DNA of 64,000 bases from JAPXLN01 sp033809515. GTDB taxonomy: Bacteria > Bacillota > Sulfobacillia > Fermentithermobacillales > Fermentithermobacillaceae. The stretch is taken from NCBI GenBank assembly GCA_033809515.1, contig JAPXLN010000005.1:1-64000 (forward strand), written 5' to 3'. The notes under the pieces are model-generated. The model saw only the letters and a list, made by a program, of their open reading frames with translations. It ran no database searches and was not told the origin of the DNA. Positions 24,795 to 31,476 of the stretch are shown piece by piece. How positions within the stretch are numbered: position 1 is the first letter of the stretch; the number at the start of each line of letters is the position of its first letter. A program made the translations under genes and the position numbers.

Positions 24795-25743
24795 CATACT
24801 TATCTACCAGGAACCGGGCTGCCGTCCTGGGATCCGTGATACCTGATGCAAGGTCATGAAGAATCTTCTCAAGGGTGCCGTCGAGTCTGCTATCTCTCAA
24901 TACAGTCTCGACGGTCTCCCCACGAAGATACTCCTCAAGAACAGCCATATATGCGCCTTTTCTTCGTTCGTCTCGCAGATTCACTGAAGAAAGGTACTGC
25001 CGGTGACTCTCTATGGCTAACAGAAGGTCCTTCAGCCCTTGGCCACCGGCCGCTACGGTCTCAACTACAGGCGGAGACCAGCCTCCGGGTTCTCTCAAAT
25101 GCAACATCATCTCAATCTCTCGTCTTGCCTTGTCTGCCCCCGGCAGGTCCGCCTTGTTAATGCAAAACACGTCACCTATCTCGAGGATCCCCGCCTTGAT
25201 AGCTTGAACATCATCGCCCAGTCCCGGAGCCAAAGTGACTACCACTGTATCAGCATACCTCATAATATCGACTTCGGACTGGCCTGTACCTACAGTCTCC
25301 ACAATGATCTCACTGAACCCGTACAGGTTCATAAGAGCTATAACGTCACCTGTATGACGCGAAACGCCGCCTAAGTGCCCTCTGGAAGCAAGGCTGCGGT
25401 AGAACACACCGGTATCGACCGTATGGGAACGCATGCGCACCCTATCACCTAGAATGGCCCCTCCGGTAAAGGGTGAAGACGGGTCCACTGCTATTACGCC
25501 TACAGTAAGGCCCGCCTGTCGAAAAAGAGACACCAGACCGTCTACCATAGTAGATTTCCCCACACCCGGCGCCCCTGTAAGCCCGGTTACAGATGCTGTG
25601 AGTCTGCTCCTGTAGGCATGCTGAAGGAGGTAACCAGCCTCGTCTTCGCCGTTTTCCACAACAGAAATGCCCCGGGCAAGGTCAGACCGGTTCCCTCTGA
25701 CAATTCCTTCACATAACCTATCAGCCCTAGCTTCCGGTGTCAT
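24766..25743 (-). CDS. meaB: methylmalonyl-CoA mutase-associated GTPase MeaB
   Basis: MeaB is a G3E-family GTPase that loads and protects the adenosylcobalamin of methylmalonyl-CoA mutase. Seen here are the Walker A GAPGVGKSTMVDGL, the switch region AVDPSSPFTGGAILGDRVRM, the VETVGTGQSEVD stretch, and the NKAD guanine motif. The start is ATG 25743, with GGAGG 9 bases upstream (325 residues). It is the last gene of the mmd operon and is separated from the B12-binding subunit gene only by the tandem repeat at 25763-25904. Confidence 0.93.
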   Translation of the reverse strand: MTPEARADRLCEGIVRGNRSDLARGISVVENGEDEAGYLLQHAYRSRLTASVTGLTGAPGVGKSTMVDGLVSLFRQAGLTVGVIAVDPSSPFTGGAILGDRVRMRSHTVDTGVFYRSLASRGHLGGVSRHTGDVIALMNLYGFSEIIVETVGTGQSEVDIMRYADTVVVTLAPGLGDDVQAIKAGILEIGDVFCINKADLPGADKARREIEMMLHLREPGGWSPPVVETVAAGGQGLKDLLLAIESHRQYLSSVNLRDERRKGAYMAVLEEYLRGETVETVLRDSRLDGTLEKILHDLASGITDPRTAARFLVDKYVKESQMSSS

Positions 25744-25762
25744 CCTGTCCACCCTCCAACCT

Positions 25763-25904
25763 CTTCGCCTTGCCTACTTCGCCTTGCCTACTTCGCCTTG
25801 CCTACTTCGCCTTGCCTACTTCGCCTTGCCTACTTCGCCTTGCCTACTTCGCCTTGCCTACTTCGCCTTGCCTACTTCGCCTTAGCCTACTTCGCCTTAG
25901 CCTA
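25763..25904. repeat. tandem array: eight 14-bp plus two 15-bp units
   Basis: Eight perfect copies of CTTCGCCTTGCCTA (25763-25874) are followed by two copies of CTTCGCCTTAGCCTA (25875-25904). On the transcribed minus strand the array starts at the stop codon of the mutase subunit gene and ends about 20 bases before the meaB start. Such perfect arrays change copy number easily, so it should vary between strains and could set the distance or coupling between the two genes. Confidence 0.95.
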
Positions 25905-26321
25905 ACCTTTCCTTGAACCCCTCTTAAGGTTAGATACAGTGAACTCAACTATGTCCTTCAGGCTGGTTCCAGGGCCGAACACTGCATCGACACCCGCTTC
26001 TTTCAGAACTGGAACGTCTTCGTCGGGTATTATTCCGCCGGCCAGAACCAGAACATCAACATCTGAACTCCTCTTTTCCTCCTGAAGACAGCGCACGAAT
26101 TTGGGCAACAGCGCTCCGTGAGCGCCTGATAGGATGGAAAGAGCCGCTACGTCCACATCCTCTTCCACCGCCATTCTGGCTAGTTCCTCAGGTGTTCGAT
26201 GAAGCCCGCTGTAAATCACTTCCATACCTGCGTCTCTGTACGCCCTGGCGATGACTTTGGCGCCCCGGTCATGTCCATCCAAACCTGGTTTGCCTACAAG
26301 CACCCGGATTTTTCTATCCAT
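25902..26321 (-). CDS. B12-binding small subunit of methylmalonyl-CoA mutase
   Basis: The 139-residue protein is a stand-alone cobalamin-binding domain of the mutase family. The histidine loop is GLDGHDRGAKVIARAYRD (DxHxxG type), followed by ALSILSGAH and LAGGIIPDEDVPVLKEAGV. It matches the C-terminal domain of methylmalonyl-CoA mutase as encoded separately in many archaea and anaerobes. The large catalytic subunit is not in this window. With MeaB and the decarboxylase it points to interconversion of succinyl-CoA and methylmalonyl-CoA. ATG 26321 follows GGGGG. Confidence 0.9.
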   Translation of the reverse strand: MDRKIRVLVGKPGLDGHDRGAKVIARAYRDAGMEVIYSGLHRTPEELARMAVEEDVDVAALSILSGAHGALLPKFVRCLQEEKRSSDVDVLVLAGGIIPDEDVPVLKEAGVDAVFGPGTSLKDIVEFTVSNLKRGSRKG

Positions 26322-26342
26322 CGGATAACCCCCAGTTGTTTC

Positions 26343-27479
26343 TCACATAAGAAGACTGATCATGACTCCGGCTGCCACAGCCGTACCAATGACCCCTGCC
26401 ACGTTAGGCCCCATGGCGTGCATCAACAAGAAGTTCTGGGGATTGGCCTTCTGCCCTTCCACCTGGCTGACTCTGGCAGCCATAGGAACCGCCGATACCC
26501 CTGCTGAACCTATCAGGGGATTGACCTTGCCTCCCGTCAAAACGTACATGAGTTTCCCCAGTAACACCCCGCCTGCGGTTCCGAAAGCAAAAGCTACCAA
26601 TCCTAACCCGATGATCTCCACTGTTTCAAGCCGCAGGAAGTTCTCGGCGCTCATGGTAGCTCCTACTGAAGTAGCTAACAGGATCACCAGAATGTTGCTG
26701 AGTTCGTTGGCGGCCGTCTTAGACAAACGATCCACCACACCGCACTCTCTGAAAAGATTGCCCAGCATAAGCATGCCAATAAGAGGAGCTACGGCAGGAA
26801 GAAGCAAACTCACAATCATCGATACAATGATAGGAAACACTATCTTTTCTGTCTTGCTTACATGCCGGAGTTCCTTCATAACCGTGGTGCGCTCTTTTTC
26901 CGTAGTCAGGGCCCTCATTATGGGTGGCTGAATCAGAGGCACAAGCGACATATACGTGTACGCGGCAACGGCAATAGGACCTAAGAGTTCAGGAGCTAGC
27001 TTAGCTGCCGTATATATGGCCGTGGGCCCGTCAGCCCCTCCAATTATGCCTATTGCGCCTGCCTGGGACAAAGTGAACCCGAGAGCTTTAGCCGCAAACA
27101 AAGCCACGAAAATGCCGACCTGAGCGGCTGCTCCCAACAGCAACGTTGATGGATTTGCCAAAAGAGGACCGAAGTCTGTCATCGCCCCAACCCCAAGGAA
27201 GATCAAGGGCGGGAAAATCTCCTTCTCTACACCAAAGTAAAGGTAGTGAAAGAGCCCCCCGGGCATATCTCCCATAGGAGGGTTCATCACAGGCGCACCG
27301 GGCAGATTAGCCAGGATAGCTCCGAACCCAATGGGCAAAAGAAGAAGCGGTTCGAAGTTCTTGGCAATCGCAAGGTACACCAGTAATACACCAATACCAA
27401 GCATTACTACATGGCCTAAGCTAAGTCCGGCCAGACCCGTAGAGTACCACAAACTCTGAGCCACCGATGCAAGATCCAA
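26343..27479 (-). CDS. mmdB: sodium-pumping decarboxylase beta subunit (MmdB)
   Basis: This is the membrane subunit of biotin-dependent sodium-translocating decarboxylases (methylmalonyl-CoA or oxaloacetate type). It decarboxylates carboxybiotin and exports sodium ions. Many membrane segments are seen. The conserved core GIIGGADGPTAIYTA carries the aspartate needed for sodium and proton exchange, and NPLIGSAGVSAVPMAARVSQ is also conserved. The frame opens at GTG 27491, but that overlaps the GGGGAGG site; TTG 27479 has better spacing and matches family length (378 residues). Confidence 0.93.
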   Translation of the reverse strand: MDLASVAQSLWYSTGLAGLSLGHVVMLGIGVLLVYLAIAKNFEPLLLLPIGFGAILANLPGAPVMNPPMGDMPGGLFHYLYFGVEKEIFPPLIFLGVGAMTDFGPLLANPSTLLLGAAAQVGIFVALFAAKALGFTLSQAGAIGIIGGADGPTAIYTAAKLAPELLGPIAVAAYTYMSLVPLIQPPIMRALTTEKERTTVMKELRHVSKTEKIVFPIIVSMIVSLLLPAVAPLIGMLMLGNLFRECGVVDRLSKTAANELSNILVILLATSVGATMSAENFLRLETVEIIGLGLVAFAFGTAGGVLLGKLMYVLTGGKVNPLIGSAGVSAVPMAARVSQVEGQKANPQNFLLMHAMGPNVAGVIGTAVAAGVMISLLM

Positions 27480-27517
27480 CGCACAAGACACCTCCCCTTA
27501 ACTTAAATGCCGCCGGC

Positions 27518-27970
27518 CTAACTCTTGAATCTGACCAGCGCATCTCCAGTCTGAACTGAGGTGCCTTGATTCACAAGGACCTCCTCGACCACAGCGTCAT
27601 GCGGGGCAAGTATCTCGTTCTGCATCTTCATCGCCTCAAGCAGAATCAGGACCTCTCCCCTTTTCACACTTCTGCCTGGAGCAACTTTAACTTCGCTGAC
27701 TACTCCCGGTATGGGAGCTAAGACTGTATTCCCGTCGCCGGCAGGTTTGGGCCCCGCAGCAGGGGCAGGCCGTGCATCAGTCCTGGGAGCAGGAGGTACC
27801 GGTGTTCTTGCTCTTGGCACAGCTACTGGCCTTGCCTGCACGTTAGTCGATGGAATCGGTGCTTTGGACGTGGAAGGTACCGGACGCTCTTGAATAACCG
27901 TGTCGCCCCGAAGCTCCTCCACCTCAACTTCAAATACTTCATCATTAACCTTAACTTTGAACCTGCGCAC
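27518..27970 (-). CDS. mmdC: biotin carboxyl carrier subunit (MmdC)
   Basis: The 150-residue carrier begins with a beta-rich stretch (VRRFKVKVNDEVFEVEVEEL). A flexible linker rich in proline and alanine (about residues 35-75) follows, then the biotinyl domain, with the biotinylated lysine in EAMKMQNEI. It shuttles the carboxyl group from MmdA to MmdB. Start GTG 27970 has GGAGGGGG about 6 bases upstream; the frame is open to ATG 27991, which lacks a site. Confidence 0.93.
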   Translation of the reverse strand: MRRFKVKVNDEVFEVEVEELRGDTVIQERPVPSTSKAPIPSTNVQARPVAVPRARTPVPPAPRTDARPAPAAGPKPAGDGNTVLAPIPGVVSEVKVAPGRSVKRGEVLILLEAMKMQNEILAPHDAVVEEVLVNQGTSVQTGDALVRFKS

Positions 27971-27992
27971 TCTTGTTCCCCCTCCCGACATC

Positions 27993-28421
27993 TTAGGACC
28001 CTTTACCCCATCTCACAGAGACCTTGTAAAACCCTGAACCCTGTTTTTCACTGTGTTCTGAGGCCGATCTTGTCCAAGCGCCCATGGCTGCCACATCTCT
28101 GGTGAAAACTGAACAGCTCTCTGAGGCATCTTCCATGTACAAAGACAGAGCGGCTGCTATGGCTGCCCGCGCCGCGCTGGTTATGCCCGGAACACCATCA
28201 CCAATCTCGACAATCTCTTCACCCGCATCGACCGGTTCAGGCAAGACCGCCTCTACATGCATCTCCTGGTCAGAGCGGCTGTTTTCTGCTTGAGTCTCAG
28301 CTGTGCGGGACACAATGCGGTGTGTAAGCTCAATGACCACCGCCAGAATCCCGAGCACAACAAAAACGATTACCATGTTGAGCACCGATAGAATCAGCCC
28401 GCCTGTTATGTTATCCGGCAA
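27993..28421 (-). CDS. mmdD: decarboxylase delta/gamma subunit (MmdD, OadG-like)
   Basis: The 142-residue protein has one N-terminal membrane helix (ILSVLNMVIVFVVLGILAVVIEL) and a charged linker. The cytoplasmic tail contains the short segment ITSAARAAIAAALSLYM, typical of OadG/MmdD. This subunit holds the complex together at the membrane. The TTG 28421 start follows GGAGGAGGT at 8 bases. The gene lies between mmdA and mmdC, the usual order. Confidence 0.88.
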   Translation of the reverse strand: MPDNITGGLILSVLNMVIVFVVLGILAVVIELTHRIVSRTAETQAENSRSDQEMHVEAVLPEPVDAGEEIVEIGDGVPGITSAARAAIAAALSLYMEDASESCSVFTRDVAAMGAWTRSASEHSEKQGSGFYKVSVRWGKGS

Positions 28422-28477
28422 ATCTCAAGACCTCCTCCGTTCCGGTTCGTAGTTCACAACCCGCCCCACAGCACAAA

Positions 28478-28507
28478 ACGGCCTATAATGGCCTGGAATA
28501 GCCTAGA
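28478..28507. repeat. three degenerate 10-bp tandem repeats at the mmdA stop
   Basis: ACGGCCTATA, ATGGCCTGGA and ATAGCCTAGA follow each other without gap. The last unit includes the mmdA stop codon (28503-28505). The array is short and degenerate, so chance is possible, but it matches the placement of the other short arrays in this window. Confidence 0.4.
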
Positions 28508-30068
28508 GCGGTATATTCCCATGCTTCTTGGGCAAGCGCCCTTGCCGCTTGGTCACTGTCATCTCAAGAGCTCCAATCACCTTAACCCTCAGATACTGGG
28601 GGTCTATTACATCGTCTATGTAGCCCCTTGCTGCAGCGACGTAGGGGTTTGCGAAAACGTTCCGGAATTCCTCGATCTTCTCCTGCCTCTTGGCCTCGGG
28701 ATTCTCGGCAGCTGCTATTTCGTCTCTGAACACTACATTAGCTGCGCCCTCAGGCCCCATGACGGCAATCTCGGCTGTAGGAAAGGCGAAAACCATATCC
28801 GCTCCCAGATGCCTTGAGCACATGGCAATATACGCCCCTCCGTAAGCCTTTCGCGTAATGACGGTTACCTTAGGGACCGAAGCTTCTGAGTATGAGTACA
28901 AAAGCTTAGCACCATGCCGGATAATGCCACCGTACTCCTGGTCCACTCCGGGCAGATACCCTGGTACGTCCACCAGCGTCACCAAGGGAACGTTAAAGGC
29001 GTCGCATGACCTCACAAACCTTGCCGCCTTGTCTGATGCATCTATGTCAAGACACCCTGCCTTCACCATTGGCTGGGAAGCAACGATGCCTACCACGCGT
29101 CCGTTCATCCGCCCAAAACCGGTTATGATGTTTGGAGCGTATCCGGCAGCCACCTCCAAGAAGACAGAATCGTCCACCATAGGGTAGATCACGTTGTACA
29201 TGTCGTAAGCCTTGTTCTTGTCATCAGGAACTACATCCCTGAGAGACGGCTCAACCCTGGAAGCAGAATCAGAAGGTTCCCTGTAAGGCGACCCTTCCTG
29301 GTTGTTGGCCGGTAGGTAGTCAAGCAGATCCTTGACCATTTCAAAGCATTCGCTCTCGCTTGAGGCCACAAAATGAGCATTGCCGCTAATCTGACTATGT
29401 ACTCCTGCTCCTCCCAGATCCTCAACAGAAACCTCTTCTCCGGTAACAGCCTTGATTACCTGAGGGCCTGTGATAAACATGTTTGATATTCCAGAGACCA
29501 TGAACACAAAATCGGTCAGGGCTGGTGAGTATACGGCCCCTCCGGCACACGGACCCAGAATAACAGATATCTGAGGGATAACGCCTGAATACTGAACGTT
29601 CCTGTAAAATATGTCACCGTATCCCTTAAGAGCGTCGACGCCCTCCTGAATCCTTGCCCCCCCTGAGTCATTCAAAGACACAAAGGGAACCCCTACCTTC
29701 GCAGCTAGGTCCATGCACTTAGCAATCTTCTGAGCATGCATTTCCCCGAGGGACCCACCAATCACTGTGAAATCCTGGGACGCTACGCAGACCGCCCTAC
29801 CCCTGACCAAGCCGTATCCCGTCACAACGCCTTCACCAGGTGCGCTCACCTTGTCCATTCCAAACTGATGAGCTCTGTGGGTCACAAAAGGATCAATTTC
29901 CATAAAAGTGCCTGGATCAAAAAAAGCAGCGATTCTTTCCCGGGCGGTCAACTTGCCCGCCTTATGCTGCCTTTGGACCCTGGCGCTGCCGCCGCCTTCC
30001 TCAACTTTGGTTCTGCGCTCCTCAAGTTCTCTGAGTTTTCCTTCTATGTCGGACAAAGATCCCGGCAA
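28503..30068 (-). CDS. mmdA: methylmalonyl-CoA decarboxylase alpha subunit (carboxyltransferase)
   Basis: The 521-residue protein belongs to the acyl-CoA carboxyltransferase family (MmdA/PccB). It transfers the carboxyl group of methylmalonyl-CoA to biotin on MmdC. Both crotonase-like halves are complete. They include GKLTARERIAAFFDPGTF, the oxyanion loops SLNDSGGARIQEG and LGPCAGGAVYSPAL, and in the second half TRKAYGGAYIAM and PTAEIAVMGPEGAANVVF. With mmdB-D it forms a sodium pump that conserves energy in propionate metabolism. The frame opens at GTG 30077; TTG 30068 is better spaced from GGGGGTGG. Confidence 0.93.
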   Translation of the reverse strand: MPGSLSDIEGKLRELEERRTKVEEGGGSARVQRQHKAGKLTARERIAAFFDPGTFMEIDPFVTHRAHQFGMDKVSAPGEGVVTGYGLVRGRAVCVASQDFTVIGGSLGEMHAQKIAKCMDLAAKVGVPFVSLNDSGGARIQEGVDALKGYGDIFYRNVQYSGVIPQISVILGPCAGGAVYSPALTDFVFMVSGISNMFITGPQVIKAVTGEEVSVEDLGGAGVHSQISGNAHFVASSESECFEMVKDLLDYLPANNQEGSPYREPSDSASRVEPSLRDVVPDDKNKAYDMYNVIYPMVDDSVFLEVAAGYAPNIITGFGRMNGRVVGIVASQPMVKAGCLDIDASDKAARFVRSCDAFNVPLVTLVDVPGYLPGVDQEYGGIIRHGAKLLYSYSEASVPKVTVITRKAYGGAYIAMCSRHLGADMVFAFPTAEIAVMGPEGAANVVFRDEIAAAENPEAKRQEKIEEFRNVFANPYVAAARGYIDDVIDPQYLRVKVIGALEMTVTKRQGRLPKKHGNIPL

Positions 30069-30088
30069 CGATTCCACCCCCGAAGAAC

Positions 30089-30118
30089 ATTATAGACCAA
30101 TCCGCCCATTTGGCCCAA
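30089..30118 (-). promoter_or_regulatory. candidate promoter of the mmd operon
   Basis: On the minus strand a perfect TATAAT (30089-30094) is preceded at 18 bases by TTGGGC (30113-30118). The start of transcription would lie only about 10-15 bases before the mmdA start. I see no convincing Rex-type inverted repeat in the 180-bp stretch between rex and mmdA. Confidence 0.5.
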
Positions 30119-30257
30119 CCAATTTAGCTACAACCTAGATACCCTGCATATCATAACATGGATCAAAACGTTACGGAAGGTTAGAGGTAGGGAAGAGCAA
30201 GCGGAAGGCCGAAACTGCCACGTAGTGGATCACAATTAAGATCCAATATCCCTGCGG

Positions 30258-30890
30258 CTAAAGGTAAAATGCCAGCTCCTGCAGTACCATAGTCACGTCT
30301 GAGCTAACCACCCTTACACCAGGCGGTACCTTCAGTTTTGCCGGAGCAAAATTGAGGAAGCCTTTGATACCTTCAGATACGGCCAGATCCACAACTTCCT
30401 GAGCTGCCCCGGCCGGAACTGCAATGATCCCTATCTTGACGTTCTCCCTAGCGCAAATCTCTTGAAGGGACCATATGGGACTGACAGCGATACCGCTTAC
30501 TTCAGTGCCAATTTTGGCAGGATCGCTATCAAATAGCGCCTTCACTGCAAATCGGAAATCCTCCAGGGCCTTGCTTCTTGATATCAAGTATCTGGCCAGG
30601 GCGGTTCCCAATTCGCCTATACCGAAGACTGCTATGGGCATATCCGTATCGTGCCCAAGAATCGTTGCGATCTCTTTTGTCAGGGTCTCTACGGGATAAC
30701 CCACACCTTGTTTGCCAAATTCGCCGAACATAGCCAGGTCCTTTCTGACCTGTGCGCTGTTGACACCGGCCATGTCCCCTAACTCAGCACTGGAAATGTA
30801 CTTCTTTCCCGCCGCCACGGCATCCCTCAGAACCCTGAGATAGACGACCATCCGGTTTATAACCACCACAGGAACCCGGTCTCGAGTCAC
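30258..30890 (-). CDS. rex: redox-sensing transcriptional repressor Rex
   Basis: Rex senses the NADH/NAD+ ratio and represses fermentation and energy genes. The 210-residue protein has an N-terminal winged helix (VINRMVVYLRVLRDA, ISSAELGDMAGVNSAQVRKDLAMFGEFGKQGVGY) and a Rossmann domain with VFGIGELGTALARYL. C-terminal family motifs include AVPAGAAQEVVDLAV and GIKGFLNFAP. GTG 30890 has GAGGAGG at 7 bases. It lies directly upstream of the mmd operon on the same strand, so control of that operon by Rex is plausible. Confidence 0.96.
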   Translation of the reverse strand: MTRDRVPVVVINRMVVYLRVLRDAVAAGKKYISSAELGDMAGVNSAQVRKDLAMFGEFGKQGVGYPVETLTKEIATILGHDTDMPIAVFGIGELGTALARYLISRSKALEDFRFAVKALFDSDPAKIGTEVSGIAVSPIWSLQEICARENVKIGIIAVPAGAAQEVVDLAVSEGIKGFLNFAPAKLKVPPGVRVVSSDVTMVLQELAFYL

Positions 30891-30951
30891 TTCTAAGCCT
30901 CCTCACCTCAATATTACACTCTAAGGACAGATTGGACACTACCCAATATGC

Positions 30952-31476
30952 TCATGAACGTCTTCTCCAACTGATAAGCGATGACTGAACCCGACCTGTA
31001 ATCATCCCTACGAAAGTCCCTGTCGGAACAGCAAAGAACAGAAGGTACGGTAGGTAGAAGAACACTCCGGGTTGCCTGAGCAGAAGGCTTGCCGCTATTA
31101 CCTGGGCAATATTGTGAGAGACCGCTCCCACCACACTTACCCCAACCGCACTCACACTTTTCCCCAGGAAGCGCTTGCATGCATACATACATAGCGTAGA
31201 AAACAACGCACCGGACGTGCTGAGGTAATAGCCAACGTTCATGAACGTTCCGGACAGCAGACTTCCAAGCAAGGTTCTCAAGAAGCTTATAGTCAAAGCT
31301 TCCCTCAATCCCATGGTCATTACTGCATAAAGAGCTACAATATTGGCCAAACCCAGCCTGGCGCCGGGAGTCACAAATGGCAGCGGTATAAGGGCTTCCA
31401 CGGCGTGAAGAACGGATGCTAAACTGACAAGCATGGCTAATCTGGTCAATCCAGTGGACGAAAACACCTTTTTCAT
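30952..31476 (-). CDS. Gx transporter family protein (heptaprenyl synthase component I-like)
   Basis: This small integral membrane protein of 174 residues has about five membrane segments. LASVLHAVEALIP, PGARLGLANIVALYA and LLGSLLSGTFMN are the hallmarks of the Gx transporter / Hpre_diP_synt_I family. Members resemble ECF-transporter S components and usually sit beside isoprenoid or FMN-related genes. The substrate is unknown. The ATG overlaps the stop of the upstream cyclic-di-GMP gene by four bases, so they are co-translated. Confidence 0.75.
   Translation of the reverse strand: MKKVFSSTGLTRLAMLVSLASVLHAVEALIPLPFVTPGARLGLANIVALYAVMTMGLREALTISFLRTLLGSLLSGTFMNVGYYLSTSGALFSTLCMYACKRFLGKSVSAVGVSVVGAVSHNIAQVIAASLLLRQPGVFFYLPYLLFFAVPTGTFVGMITGRVQSSLISWRRRS

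Noticed and set aside
25760..25885. Plus-strand open frame over the tandem repeat that would encode a periodic peptide (LAYFALPTSPCLLR).
   Set aside because: It is a by-product of the 14-bp repeat, has no ribosome binding site and lies antisense to the operon.
30119..30257. Possible Rex-binding site upstream of mmdA (TAAC and GTTA arms).
   Set aside because: The arms are only four bases and do not match the known Rex operator pattern.
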